Shown here one piece after another: positions 43,728-52,765 of a stretch of 64,000 bases of DNA; position 1 is the first letter of the stretch; every line of letters starts with the position of its first letter. This stretch comes from an uncultured Oscillospiraceae bacterium (lineage in GTDB: Bacteria > Bacillota > Clostridia > Oscillospirales > Acutalibacteraceae), in assembly GCA_900554335.1 (NCBI GenBank), contig USGT01000005.1, forward strand, positions 1 through 64,000. Direction: 5' to 3'. The position numbers and the translations under genes are program-made. Below the pieces are notes generated by a model, which was not told the DNA's origin, searched no databases, and saw only the letters and a program-made list of their open reading frames with translations.

Positions 43728-44003
43728 ATGAGTTTAAAACTTTTAAAAGATGAAGCTTTGGCAGAGGTTTCAGGTGGCGGATACGCAGGAGCTCTTACAA
43801 ATGGAGTATGCAAACCAATCACAGGATTTGGTGAAGCAGTTGACGAATTTTGCAGCTCAGAGACTAGCGGAACCAAAAGGGTTGAAATTGTTTCCGGCGG
43901 TGTTTCTAAAATCGTTGCTTCAAGTTTAATAGGAGTAGGAATTACTATCGGGGCTAAAAAGCTCATTACCTATGTTAAATCAAAAAATTTATTCAAAAAA
44001 TAA
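43728..44003 (+). CDS. Double-glycine-leader peptide 1 (bacteriocin-like)
   Basis: A 91-residue peptide. Leader MSLKLLKDEALAEVSGG fits the double-glycine rule (hydrophobic at -12, -7 and -4; GG at -2/-1). Cleavage after Gly17 would free a 74-residue product. It starts with a Gly/Ala-rich stretch and has a hydrophobic segment with GxxxG spacing (IGVGITIGAKK), then a basic tail. GxxxG helices are typical of class IIb bacteriocins. It has its own promoter and terminator, unlike the following four. No homologue is recognised. Confidence 0.75.
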   Translation: MSLKLLKDEALAEVSGGGYAGALTNGVCKPITGFGEAVDEFCSSETSGTKRVEIVSGGVSKIVASSLIGVGITIGAKKLITYVKSKNLFKK

Positions 44004-44009
44004 ATGTTC

Positions 44010-44034
44010 CCGCCGATTAAATTCGGCGGTTTTT
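44010..44034 (+). terminator. Terminator of GG-leader peptide 1
   Basis: CCGCCGA (44010-44016) pairs with TCGGCGG (44023-44029), followed by TTTTTATT. Confidence 0.85.
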
Positions 44035-44058
44035 ATTATCTATAATATTAAAAATGTA

Positions 44059-44087
44059 TTGACAAATAGTGAAATATAGATTATAAT
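44059..44087 (+). promoter_or_regulatory. Promoter of GG-leader peptides 2-5
   Basis: TTGACA (44059-44064), a 17-base spacer and TATAAT (44082-44087): a perfect consensus sigma-A promoter. Confidence 0.85.
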
Positions 44088-44121
44088 ATACACAAGAGCT
44101 GAATAAAAGGGAGTTTAAATT

Positions 44122-44376
44122 ATGGAATTAATCAATGAAAATGAACTAGAAAATGTTTGCGCAGGCCAAATGGTTGAATATGCAATAGCATACACGGCAC
44201 GAGGTGCAGTGATGTTCGGGGCATTCCTCGCAGTGTGCGCAATAGCTAAATTACCGTCAGGCAGTAAAAAAACTAAAAAAGCAGAAGAAAAACCAGAACA
44301 AAAGCAACCTCAAGTTCAAGCAAAGCCATCAAAAATAGTTTGTTCCACTAAAGTCGTAACTTATTATTACAAATAA
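44122..44376 (+). CDS. Double-glycine-leader peptide 2
   Basis: 84 residues. Leader MELINENELENVCAG (AG in place of GG) is followed by a hydrophobic helix (about 20-44), a Lys/Glu/Gln/Pro-rich linker and a short tail ending VVTYYYK. Leader and tail resemble those of peptides 3-5, so they are paralogues. AGGGAG precedes the ATG. First gene of a four-gene unit with a consensus promoter. Confidence 0.7.
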   Translation: MELINENELENVCAGQMVEYAIAYTARGAVMFGAFLAVCAIAKLPSGSKKTKKAEEKPEQKQPQVQAKPSKIVCSTKVVTYYYK

Positions 44377-44423
44377 ATCTTAATCACCTAGATAATACGT
44401 ATAATTCAAGGAGGCTGGGAATT

Positions 44424-44654
44424 ATGGAACCCATTAATGAAAAAGACTTAAAAAACATTTGTGGCGGCCAAGAAATTCGAAAAACTTTAGCAACTGTCGG
44501 TTTAGCTTTAATGATGTGCACCTTATTTGCAGGAACTTCAGTGCTTCTAGTAAAAGATATTAAAAAAGTTAATCGCAAATTAAAACAGTATCCTGAAATC
44601 AATAACACTGATAAATTCTGTATAGTCAAGCACATTATAGTCAAAAAAGGCTAA
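44424..44654 (+). CDS. Double-glycine-leader peptide 3
   Basis: 76 residues. Leader MEPINEKDLKNICGG, then a single membrane-spanning segment (about 22-42) and a basic C-terminal tail ending in VKHIIVKKG. GGAGG precedes the ATG. The predicted mature product is 61 residues with one Cys in the helix and one in the tail. Confidence 0.7.
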   Translation: MEPINEKDLKNICGGQEIRKTLATVGLALMMCTLFAGTSVLLVKDIKKVNRKLKQYPEINNTDKFCIVKHIIVKKG

Positions 44655-44672
44655 AAATGGAGGTTTTGAATA

Positions 44673-44885
44673 ATGGAATCAATAAATGAAAAAGAATTAG
44701 GAAATATTTGCGGTGGCGGAAAAATAGCAAAAGTAGTGGAAAACATTTCTTTAGCTTGCATAATTGGTGGCATGATTGTAACAAGTGCATTGGCATTATA
44801 TGATTGCGCTAAAACAGAAGAATTCAAAAGAAGAAAGCATCAATCTGAAACACTTTATATTATTGAAAAAACGTATTATTTATAA
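44673..44885 (+). CDS. Double-glycine-leader peptide 4
   Basis: 70 residues. Leader MESINEKELGNICGG is an excellent double-glycine site (Ile -12, Glu -8, Leu -7, Ile -4). A hydrophobic segment follows (about 25-43), then a basic tail ending LYIIEKTYYL. GGAGG lies 9 bases before the ATG. Eighteen bases separate it from peptide 3. Confidence 0.7.
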   Translation: MESINEKELGNICGGGKIAKVVENISLACIIGGMIVTSALALYDCAKTEEFKRRKHQSETLYIIEKTYYL

Positions 44886-44935
44886 AAAAATTTAAAACAT
44901 TCTAATGTAAAAAACGTTTAGAGAGGATTTAAGCT

Positions 44936-45157
44936 ATGGAATTAATTAATGAAAATGATTTGCAAAATGTTTGCGGTGGAAGCTCATGCAAAAATGCAGC
45001 CTCAGCAGTAATTGCAGCAGGAACCGTCTTAGTTGTCTGCGGATTAGCTGTTTACTCTTTGATAAACGGCGATTTAAAAATCAAAACTACGGTGGAAATT
45101 CCTGTAGTAAAACATACGATCGTAACTGAAAAAACTTACACTACCTATACCTTTTAA
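44936..45157 (+). CDS. Double-glycine-leader peptide 5
   Basis: 73 residues. Leader MELINENDLQNVCGG, an Ala/Val-rich hydrophobic segment (about 21-43) and a tail ending EKTYTTYTF, close to the end of peptide 4 (EKTYYL). AGAGGA precedes the ATG. Last of the unit, followed by a terminator with a GAAA loop. No modification enzyme, immunity gene or C39-peptidase transporter lies adjacent. Confidence 0.7.
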   Translation: MELINENDLQNVCGGSSCKNAASAVIAAGTVLVVCGLAVYSLINGDLKIKTTVEIPVVKHTIVTEKTYTTYTF

Positions 45158-45181
45158 TAGTTCCAGTTCCGAAAATGCAAA

Positions 45182-45212
45182 AACAGCTCCGAAAGGGGCT
45201 GTTAATTTTTTT
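45182..45212 (+). terminator. Terminator of the GG-leader peptide unit
   Basis: AACAGCTCC (45182-45190), loop GAAA, GGGGCTGTT (45195-45203), then AATTTTTTT. Confidence 0.85.
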
Positions 45213-45222
45213 AAATATTAAA

Positions 45223-45253
45223 TAAAAAACCACCGGCACAACTTAACCGGTGG
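45223..45253 (-). terminator. Terminator of ftsZ
   Basis: CCACCGG (45230-45236) pairs with CCGGTGG (45247-45253). On the minus strand it is followed by TTTTTTAT. Confidence 0.8.
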
Positions 45254-45260
45254 GAAATTC

Positions 45261-46394
45261 TTATTTCTTTTCTTTAAAAAGAGACATTATATCATAAAAG
45301 CTGTCGCTTTCTTCTTTTGCTTCAGGTTGAGCAGCAGGACGAGAATAATTTACTGGATTTGAAACGGGTCTTTCTCTTTCGCTAGCAGGAGCAGAAGCTT
45401 TTGATTGCGGAGAAACCGGGAAATATGATCCTCTTGTTTCAAAGCCTGTTGCAATTACTGTTACGCTGATTTCATCATCCATAGTTTCGTCAAATGCAGC
45501 ACCCCAGATGATATTTGCATTTTCGTCAGCTTGTTGAGCAATGAGCGAAGAAGCAGTTTCGATTTCATCAAGGCCAATGTCAGGCGAAGCTGTAACGTTG
45601 ATGATAACTCCTCTTGCACCGTTGATTGCAGTTTCCAAAAGTGGGCTGGAAATAGCCATATTTGCAGCGATTTCAGCTTTGTCTTTTCCGCTTGCACGGC
45701 CAACTCCCATGTGAGCGTATCCTGCATCTTTCATGGTTGCAGTAACGTCTGCGAAGTCAAGGTTTACAAGACCTGGCAAAACGATAAGGTCAGAAATGCT
45801 CTGAACACCTTGCCTTAAAACATCGTCAGCAACGATAAATGCATTCATAAGTGTGATTCTTTGTTGGCTTGCAAGTTTAAGGCGTTCGTTAGGAATAACA
45901 ACAAGCGAATCAACTTGTTCTCTTAGTTGAGAAATTCCGCTTTCAGCTTGAGCCATTCTCTTTTGGCCTTCAAACGAGAAAGGTTTTGTAACGATTCCGA
46001 TTGTAAGAATGCCCATTTCTCTTGCAATTTGAGCAACTACAGGAGCAGCGCCGGTTCCTGTTCCGCCGCCCATTCCAGCAGTAATGAACACCATGTCAGC
46101 GCCTTTAAGAGCTGAAATAATTTCATCGCGGCTTTCTTCAGCTGCGCGCTGGCCAATTTCAGGTTTAGAGCCTGCGCCCTTTCCCCTGGTTATTTTTTCG
46201 CCGATTTGAATTTTGTGGTTAGCTTTTGAGCGCAAAAGAGCTTGTCTATCAGTGTTAACACAGATAAAATCAACACATTTAACGCCGGAATCAATCATGC
46301 GGTTAACAGCATTTCCGCCGCCACCTCCAACGCCGATTACCTTAATTCTTACGATTTCTTCTTCCATATTAGTGTTATCTAATTCTATTTCCAT
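45261..46394 (-). CDS. ftsZ: Cell division protein FtsZ
   Basis: A 377-residue tubulin-like GTPase forming the Z ring. Signature GGGTGTG at 109-115, N-terminal IKVIGVGGGGGNAVNRMI, and the T7 synergy region (NLDFADVTATM). A Ser/Ala/Pro-rich linker precedes the C-terminal tail SFYDIMSLFKEKK; the usual C-terminal peptide (DIPxFLR-like) is not clearly recognisable. GTGGAGG precedes the ATG. It stands alone: no ftsA, ftsQ or mur genes are adjacent. Confidence 0.97.
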   Translation of the reverse strand: MEIELDNTNMEEEIVRIKVIGVGGGGGNAVNRMIDSGVKCVDFICVNTDRQALLRSKANHKIQIGEKITRGKGAGSKPEIGQRAAEESRDEIISALKGADMVFITAGMGGGTGTGAAPVVAQIAREMGILTIGIVTKPFSFEGQKRMAQAESGISQLREQVDSLVVIPNERLKLASQQRITLMNAFIVADDVLRQGVQSISDLIVLPGLVNLDFADVTATMKDAGYAHMGVGRASGKDKAEIAANMAISSPLLETAINGARGVIINVTASPDIGLDEIETASSLIAQQADENANIIWGAAFDETMDDEISVTVIATGFETRGSYFPVSPQSKASAPASERERPVSNPVNYSRPAAQPEAKEESDSFYDIMSLFKEKK

Positions 46395-46629
46395 TAACGA
46401 TTTCCTCCACCTAACCTATGTATTTTTTATGCGTGATGAATGAATTTCCAATCACTGATTGCCATTATATTGATACTGTTAGATGATATCACATAGGGTT
46501 AATTTTTTCAATAATATGATGCGTTTTTTAAGATTTATCATTGCATTTTACAATTTAATGTCAAAAAAAATAAAAAAATTATATCTTTTTAATACATCTT
46601 ACATTTCAAATTTATACTTCTGCCATTTA

Positions 46630-46658
46630 TTGACGATTACACTTAAATTTTATATAAT
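46630..46658 (+). promoter_or_regulatory. Promoter of gpsA
   Basis: TTGACG (46630-46635), a 17-base spacer and TATAAT (46653-46658). The rest of the 347-base divergent gap 46395-46741 is AT-rich; a possible ftsZ -35 (minus TTGACA near 46560) has no clear -10. Confidence 0.7.
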
Positions 46659-46741
46659 ATTTGGGAATTTAAATAACTTATTCAAGTCTTTTTATTCCAT
46701 TTAATGCTAAATATAAGAAATAAAGGAAAAGAGGAATCTCA

Positions 46742-47707
46742 ATGAAAATATCTGTGCTTGGCTGCGGCAGATGGGGCAGTTTTATCGCATGGTACCTTAA
46801 CAAAGCCGGCCACGAAGTCATGATTTGGGGCAGGGAAAACTCAGAAAATCTTAAAGATCTTAAAAATTTCAGAAAAAATAATTATTTAGAGTTAAGCGAA
46901 AAAATTAAAATCACTTCAAATATAAAAGAAGCCCTCGAATTTTCAAAAATAACGGTAATTTCAATCAGCGCTCAGCAACTCAGGAATTTTTTAAGCCAAA
47001 TTAAACCAATTTTAAGCGATATCCAAAACCGAATTTTCATTCTTTGCATGAAAGGCCTGGAAGAAAAAACCGGCAAAAGGCTTTCTGTTGTTTTAAAAGA
47101 AATTTTGGGTGAAAGCGCAAATGTTGCCGTTTGGGTCGGGCCGGGGCATGTTCAAGATTTCACCAAAGGAATCCCGAATTGCATGGTTATAGATTCCGAA
47201 AATGAAAACGTTAAAAAATTTTTAATCGAGAGCTTTTCAAGCGAGCTTATAAGATTCTATTACGGCAAAGATTTAATCGGAAGTGAAATTGGGGCTGCAG
47301 CTAAAAATGTTATGGGAATTGCGGCGGGAATCCTTGACGGAATGGGCTTTGCAAGCCTCAAAGGTGCGCTTATGTCTCGCGGAACAAGAGAAATTGCCAG
47401 GCTCATAAAAGCCCTCGGCGGCAATGAACTTTCGGCCTACGGCCTTGCGCATTTAGGCGACTATGAAGCTACTTTATTTTCACCCCACAGCAACAACAGA
47501 AAATTCGGCGAAATGCTTGTTAAATCTAGAAATTACACAAAATTAGCCGAAGGAGTCGCAACCTCGCACGCCCTTCAGCTTTTGAGCAGTCAAACAGGTG
47601 TCGAACTGCCAATTTCAAACGCTGTTCACAAAACGGTTTTAGGCCTTGTTTCGCCAAAAGATTCCATTTCCGGCCTCTTTTTAAGAAGCCTTAAACCGGA
47701 ATTTTAA
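46742..47707 (+). CDS. gpsA: NAD(P)H-dependent glycerol-3-phosphate dehydrogenase
   Basis: 321 residues; makes sn-glycerol-3-phosphate for phospholipids. Dinucleotide-binding GCGRWGSF (7-14), VWVGPGHVQDF in the position of the usual GPS(H/F)A motif, the catalytic Lys in EIGAAAKNVMGIAAGI, and LAHLGDYEATLFSPHSNNR with the substrate-binding NR. AAAGAGG precedes the ATG. It overlaps the convergent GNAT gene by 4 bases at the stop. Confidence 0.93.
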   Translation: MKISVLGCGRWGSFIAWYLNKAGHEVMIWGRENSENLKDLKNFRKNNYLELSEKIKITSNIKEALEFSKITVISISAQQLRNFLSQIKPILSDIQNRIFILCMKGLEEKTGKRLSVVLKEILGESANVAVWVGPGHVQDFTKGIPNCMVIDSENENVKKFLIESFSSELIRFYYGKDLIGSEIGAAAKNVMGIAAGILDGMGFASLKGALMSRGTREIARLIKALGGNELSAYGLAHLGDYEATLFSPHSNNRKFGEMLVKSRNYTKLAEGVATSHALQLLSSQTGVELPISNAVHKTVLGLVSPKDSISGLFLRSLKPEF

Positions 47708-48207
47708 ACCAATTTATAAACATTATTGTAAATTTCATTTTTAACATGCTCAAATTCTTTGTTTGAAAGTTTTTTCGGGTAGCTCATCAAATAAAGTTTC
47801 ACTTCTGAGCATTCTGGCCTTAGCGGCTTTTGGTAATACTCAAAAGTGTTGAGTAAAAAGCCATTTCTTTCATAAAATCTAATTCTTCTTTCGGCCATTT
47901 CGTTTTCAGGGAGCTCAACTTCTAAAACAACGGGTTTATTAGAATTTTTTATGAATTCTTTTAGCATTTTGCTGCCTGTTCCCTGCCCTCTTTGCGAAGG
48001 ACTTACCGCGAAATGCTCTATGAAATTAAACCCATCAAGCAACCAAAAAGAAATAAACCCGACGAGATCTTCGCTGCCGAAAAACCTAGCAGTGATGCTA
48101 TATTTTGGGTTATCAAGAAGCTTTTTCTGGCCTTCATAGTCTCTAAATTCTTCTTCCTGGAAAGAAGCCTGCATAAGGCTGAAAATCTTATCAAAATTTT
48201 TATTCAT
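47704..48207 (-). CDS. GNAT family N-acetyltransferase
   Basis: About 167 residues with the GNAT fold. The acetyl-CoA loop is visible as VSPSQRGQGTGSKMLKEF (about 92-109) and the motif-B region as RIRFYERNGFLLNTFEYYQKPL. The substrate is unknown. The start is ATG 48205-48207 with GGAGGT upstream. Convergent with gpsA. Confidence 0.85.
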   Translation of the reverse strand: MNKNFDKIFSLMQASFQEEEFRDYEGQKKLLDNPKYSITARFFGSEDLVGFISFWLLDGFNFIEHFAVSPSQRGQGTGSKMLKEFIKNSNKPVVLEVELPENEMAERRIRFYERNGFLLNTFEYYQKPLRPECSEVKLYLMSYPKKLSNKEFEHVKNEIYNNVYKLV

Positions 48208-48453
48208 AATTTTACCTCCAGTCATAAATGTTTTTATATCACTTTAGAAGCAAAATTCAATGACAATATTGTAAAATATATATTAATTTTTATAATTTTT
48301 TCAAAAAACAATGAAATCCATTTCAAAATATGTTAAAATCAGCATGGAATGATAATATCATTGAAAAGCATGACTAAAACCTATAAAATTAAGGTATATA
48401 GGTTCTTTTAATAAGCTTTAGCAATCACAGTTAATCGAATAGGGGTGCATTTA

Positions 48454-51066
48454 ATGAGTTTTTTAAAACTTATGTTTGGAAATTACAGTAAAAGAGAATT
48501 AAAACGTATTAGACCAATTTGCAATGCAGTTTTAAATCTTGAAAAAAAATATGAAAACATGCCTGATGAAAAACTTGCCGGGCAAACTGAAATATTAAAA
48601 TCACGCCTCGAAGCAGGCGAAACTTTGGATGACATTTTGCCTGATGCTTTCGCAGTTTGCAGAGAAGCTGCAAGCAGGGTTTTAGGAATGAAACACTTCC
48701 CCGTTCAGGTTATTGGCGGAATAGTTCTTCACCAAGGAAGAATCAGCCAAATGGCAACAGGCGAAGGAAAAACTTTGGTTGAAACCTTGCCTGCTTACCT
48801 CAATGCTCTTTCGGGCAAAGGCGTGCATATCGTAACAGTTAACGACTACCTTGCAAGGCGTGACTCCGAGCAAATGGGAAAAGTTTATAAATTCCTTGGC
48901 CTTAGCGTTGGGCTCATTCTTTCAGGGATGAATCACCGCAATAAAGTTGCCGCTTACAAAGCAGATATAACTTACGGAACAAACAACGAATTCGGCTTTG
49001 ATTACTTGCGCGATAACATGGTTACCGACATCAGAATGAAAGTTCAAAGAGGGCACAACTTTGCAATCGTTGACGAAGTTGACTCAATTTTAATCGACGA
49101 AGCAAGAACGCCTCTCATAATTTCCGGCGAAGGAGATAAATCAACCGAACTTTACACAATAGCCGACGAATTTGTTAAAACTCTTAACATGCTTAAAGTT
49201 GCAGAAGTTGACGCAAAAGAAGACAACGAAGAGCTTTTCAAAGATCACGACTATGTTGTTGACGAAAAAGCAAAAACCGCAACACTCACTCAACAAGGCG
49301 TTGAAAAAGCAGAAAAATATTTCAACATTGAAAATCTTACTGATCCTGAGCACTTAACGCTTCAACATCACATAAATCAAGCTCTCAAAGCAAACGGCGT
49401 TATGAAAAGAGACATCGACTATGTGGTGAGAGATGGTGAAGTTTTAATCGTTGATGAATTCACCGGAAGAATAATGTACGGCAGAAGATACAACGACGGC
49501 CTGCACCAAGCGATTGAAGCAAAAGAAGGCGTTAAAATCGAAAAAGAATCAAAAACTTTGGCTTCAATTACCTTCCAAAACTACTTCAGACTTTACTCAA
49601 AACTTTCAGGAATGACCGGAACAGCAACAACCGAAGAACAAGAATTCCGAGAAATTTACAAACTCGACATAGTTGACGTTCCAACGAACAAGCCTGTAAT
49701 AAGGGTTGACTTGCCGGACGTTGTTTATGCAACAATGAGAGGAAAATTTAACGCAATAGTTAAAGATATAATCGAAACGCATGAAAAAGGCCAACCTATC
49801 CTCGTGGGAACTGTTTCGATTGAAAAATCTGAAATTCTCAGCAAAATGCTTGCAGAAAAAGGCATCCCTCACCAAGTTTTAAACGCAAAATATCACGAAA
49901 AAGAAGCCGAAATAATCGCTCAGGCTGGCAAAAAAGGTGCAATTACAATTGCAACCAACATGGCAGGACGTGGAACGGACATCGTTCTTGGAGGAAACCC
50001 GGAATACATGGCAAAATCTGAGCTCAAACGCCTGGGATATCAAGAAGATTTGCTCGCTGAAGCCGACGGATTCTCAGAAACTGAAGACGAAAAAGTTCTG
50101 GAAATTCGAGAAAAATACAGAGAACTCTACAAAAAATATAAAGAAGAGCTCAAAAATGCTGCACAGGAAGTTAAAGATCTTGGAGGCCTTTATGTAATCG
50201 GCACAGAACGCCACGAAACCAGAAGAATCGACAACCAGTTAAGAGGAAGATCTGGCCGTCAAGGCGACCCAGGAAAGAGCAGATTCTATCTTTCTTTGGA
50301 AGATGATTTAATGAGACTTTTCGGCGGCGACAGAATCAGAAATATTATGGCAAGGCTTAACCTTGATGAAGATGTTCCGCTAGAAGCAAGAATGCTCACT
50401 AAATCAATTGAATCTGCACAAAGAAAAATTGAAGGCAGAAACTTTGCAATCCGTAAAAATGTTCTTGAATATGACGACGTTCTCAGCCGTCAACGCGAAA
50501 TTATTTACGGTCAGCGCGATCAAGTTCTTCAAGGTGCAGACCTTAAAGTTCAAATTCTCGGCATGATTAACGAAAGCGTTGAAACGGTTGTGAACAGATA
50601 TATTTCTGCCCACACTTCGCAAGATAAATGGAATATTGAAGGCCTTAGGAATTATTACATGGATTGGGTGCTCAGGCCGGACGATTTAGCTTATGATGCA
50701 GAACATCCGCTTGCAATGGCCTATGATGAAATAATTGATTTCATTAAATTCAAATGTTTGGACATTTATGAAAAGCATGAAGAAATAATAGGAGAAGATG
50801 CAGCTCGCTCGCTTGAAAGAGCAGTTCTTCTTCACAATGTTGATGAGCAATGGATGGATCACATTGACGCCATGGAACAACTTAAACAAGGAATTCATTT
50901 AAGATCATATGGTCAAAAGGACCCTGTGGTTGAATACCGTGTTGAAGGCTTTGATATGTTCGAAGCAATGATTGAAACCATTCGTGAAAATACTGTTAAA
51001 ATGCTTCTTTGCTTTAGAATTAGCTCGGATAATAATCGCCCGGGAATTGTGATGTTCCCGCAATAA
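48454..51066 (+). CDS. secA: Protein translocase ATPase SecA
   Basis: About 870 residues. DEAD motor with Walker A in ATGEGKTLVE (103-107), NDYLARRD, VDEVDSILIDEARTPLIISG, the preprotein cross-linking domain, NMAGRGTDIVLGG, ERHETRRIDNQLRGR, and the helical wing/scaffold region (EQWMDHIDAMEQLKQGIHLRS). It ends at ISSDNNRPGIVMFPQ without the C-terminal zinc-binding Cys motif. The start is ATG 48454 after AGGGGTG; the frame is open to 48445. Ends at a strong terminator. Confidence 0.97.
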   Translation: MSFLKLMFGNYSKRELKRIRPICNAVLNLEKKYENMPDEKLAGQTEILKSRLEAGETLDDILPDAFAVCREAASRVLGMKHFPVQVIGGIVLHQGRISQMATGEGKTLVETLPAYLNALSGKGVHIVTVNDYLARRDSEQMGKVYKFLGLSVGLILSGMNHRNKVAAYKADITYGTNNEFGFDYLRDNMVTDIRMKVQRGHNFAIVDEVDSILIDEARTPLIISGEGDKSTELYTIADEFVKTLNMLKVAEVDAKEDNEELFKDHDYVVDEKAKTATLTQQGVEKAEKYFNIENLTDPEHLTLQHHINQALKANGVMKRDIDYVVRDGEVLIVDEFTGRIMYGRRYNDGLHQAIEAKEGVKIEKESKTLASITFQNYFRLYSKLSGMTGTATTEEQEFREIYKLDIVDVPTNKPVIRVDLPDVVYATMRGKFNAIVKDIIETHEKGQPILVGTVSIEKSEILSKMLAEKGIPHQVLNAKYHEKEAEIIAQAGKKGAITIATNMAGRGTDIVLGGNPEYMAKSELKRLGYQEDLLAEADGFSETEDEKVLEIREKYRELYKKYKEELKNAAQEVKDLGGLYVIGTERHETRRIDNQLRGRSGRQGDPGKSRFYLSLEDDLMRLFGGDRIRNIMARLNLDEDVPLEARMLTKSIESAQRKIEGRNFAIRKNVLEYDDVLSRQREIIYGQRDQVLQGADLKVQILGMINESVETVVNRYISAHTSQDKWNIEGLRNYYMDWVLRPDDLAYDAEHPLAMAYDEIIDFIKFKCLDIYEKHEEIIGEDAARSLERAVLLHNVDEQWMDHIDAMEQLKQGIHLRSYGQKDPVVEYRVEGFDMFEAMIETIRENTVKMLLCFRISSDNNRPGIVMFPQ

Positions 51067-51081
51067 TAGGCAAAAAGAAGA

Positions 51082-51112
51082 CTCCCCAGGAACTTCCCGG
51101 GGAGAATTTTTA
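51082..51112 (+). terminator. Terminator of secA
   Basis: CTCCCCAGG (51082-51090) pairs with CCCGGGGAG (51096-51104) with one mismatch, then AATTTTTATT. It lies just beyond the end of the convergent hypothetical gene. Confidence 0.8.
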
Positions 51113-51137
51113 TTATTCAAATATTAACCAACGCTAC

Positions 51138-52739
51138 CTAACTTCTAGCAATAGGCACTGCGATGACCTGGGCCGCTGCTTCATCATTTTTTGAAAGGGA
51201 GTTTGCCAAACCACTCCAAGTGTCAGAAATAAACAATACATTCTTCAAAAATTCCGTTACATTAAGAGTATACCTAGCCATAGTTCCCATTACATTGAAA
51301 ACTTTTTTAACCCCACGCTTTATTTTAGAAGAAACCTTATCGTATTCTTCCACTTCTTTTTTTATTTTCTTTTCCATACTTCTAAATTTATCGACATCTT
51401 TTTTTGCATCTGAAGTCATACCGACTTGTTTAAGCTTTTGGGTTATTCTATTGTATTCTGCATCAATTCTTTTTAGAGTTTCTTCATTAGAATTTTTATT
51501 TTTATCAACATTATTAACAACATCTTTTTTGAAATATCCTTTAAATCCTTCGACTTCTTCTGTGAAATTACTTAAATCTTTTTCAATTCCCCTATACAAT
51601 CTGTTTAAATTATTAGCTTCATCAGAAACATATTCAACTTCTCTTCCTCCCTGTATATCACTCACAATATCATCTAAGGATTTAATAAACGTATTAAGAA
51701 TTTTTCTTAAACTATTAGCTCTTAAAAATGTGCCATCAACACCTTTACCTATAGCCAAAGGTGATTTTTTATCGGAAGAAAACGTTGTTTCACCATAAAC
51801 AATACTGGATTTAAATACATCAACTTTATCAAGAGCAGAATTGCAATTACTAACTGCTTGCTCTATAATTTTAACCTGTTTGTCTCTTTCATCTGACAAT
51901 TCAGAACTCTTTATAGGCAGTGATTTTAAAAAGCTAATGCTTTTATTTGCTTCCCTTATAATGAAATTTACGTTTTGATTAATTGTACGCATTTGAACAC
52001 AAGCATCCTCTCTGGATCTTCTTATGCCATCTCCTAATATTGCTACTTCATTTTCAGAAACTTTTACTTTTAATTTTCTAAGAGCAATTGAAATATCTTT
52101 AAATGCACTAACTAAATCTTTTTTGCCATCACCAATTTTACAATTTATAAATTTATCAAAAAAAACTTTTATATGTCCTTCATAGGTTTTACTCTTTAAA
52201 TTCTTATCATCTCTAACTAAACAGCCGACATCTAATAAATTAATATCTTCTTCATTCAAACTGCTATGAATTTCTAACTTCTTTCCACTCAATAATTTTG
52301 AATTTTCATTGGCTAACTCATAAGTTTTTTCATATATATCATTAAATTCTTTATTATACTTTTTCATTTTATCATCATATTTTTTAATGCCACTTTTAAC
52401 ATTTTCTCCGGAAACACCATAAAAATTTTTCAAAACTGTAAAACTATTAAAATTATAATATACTTTACACATTTCTTTATTGAGTGTCTTAAGATATTTT
52501 TGAGCTTTTTCACTAGCATGCACATAAACCGCTGCACTAAATTTTTTATTAGGCATATCTTTGATAATTTTTTCAGTTTCCGAGCAAAGAGTTTTCATTC
52601 TTCTTTTTACATCTTGTGGAACAAGAATTTTGTCGCCCTTAGTTTTTGCACATCTTACCAATACTTTACTTAACCTATCCGCCATTTTGCTTGTTTCTTT
52701 AATTTCATTTTCTTTAACTTGCACATCATTATCTGCCAT
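51138..52739 (-). CDS. Large helical protein of unknown function
   Basis: 533 residues that I do not recognise. Almost wholly helical and charged (Lys, Glu, Asn, Ser), with several coiled-coil-like stretches (about 10-60, 110-160, 260-330, 395-475). The C-terminal section (about 480-533) contains hydrophobic patches (VKKVFNVMGTMARYTLNVT, EFLKNVLFISDTWSGLANSL) and ends AAQVIAVPIARS. No signal peptide. The start is ATG 52739, 7 bases after AGGAGGG; the frame is open to 52820. Strongly A/T-biased codons compared with its neighbours suggest acquisition. It has its own promoter overlapped by a 12-bp dyad. Confidence 0.75.
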   Translation of the reverse strand: MADNDVQVKENEIKETSKMADRLSKVLVRCAKTKGDKILVPQDVKRRMKTLCSETEKIIKDMPNKKFSAAVYVHASEKAQKYLKTLNKEMCKVYYNFNSFTVLKNFYGVSGENVKSGIKKYDDKMKKYNKEFNDIYEKTYELANENSKLLSGKKLEIHSSLNEEDINLLDVGCLVRDDKNLKSKTYEGHIKVFFDKFINCKIGDGKKDLVSAFKDISIALRKLKVKVSENEVAILGDGIRRSREDACVQMRTINQNVNFIIREANKSISFLKSLPIKSSELSDERDKQVKIIEQAVSNCNSALDKVDVFKSSIVYGETTFSSDKKSPLAIGKGVDGTFLRANSLRKILNTFIKSLDDIVSDIQGGREVEYVSDEANNLNRLYRGIEKDLSNFTEEVEGFKGYFKKDVVNNVDKNKNSNEETLKRIDAEYNRITQKLKQVGMTSDAKKDVDKFRSMEKKIKKEVEEYDKVSSKIKRGVKKVFNVMGTMARYTLNVTEFLKNVLFISDTWSGLANSLSKNDEAAAQVIAVPIARS

Positions 52740-52765
52740 GAAAATCCCTCCTGAAAATAAAAAAA

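Noticed and set aside
51163..51798. Open frame of 211 codons opposite the helical protein
   Set aside because: Ser/Leu/Phe-rich product expected from the reverse of Lys/Glu/Asn-rich coding DNA; no promoter or SD.
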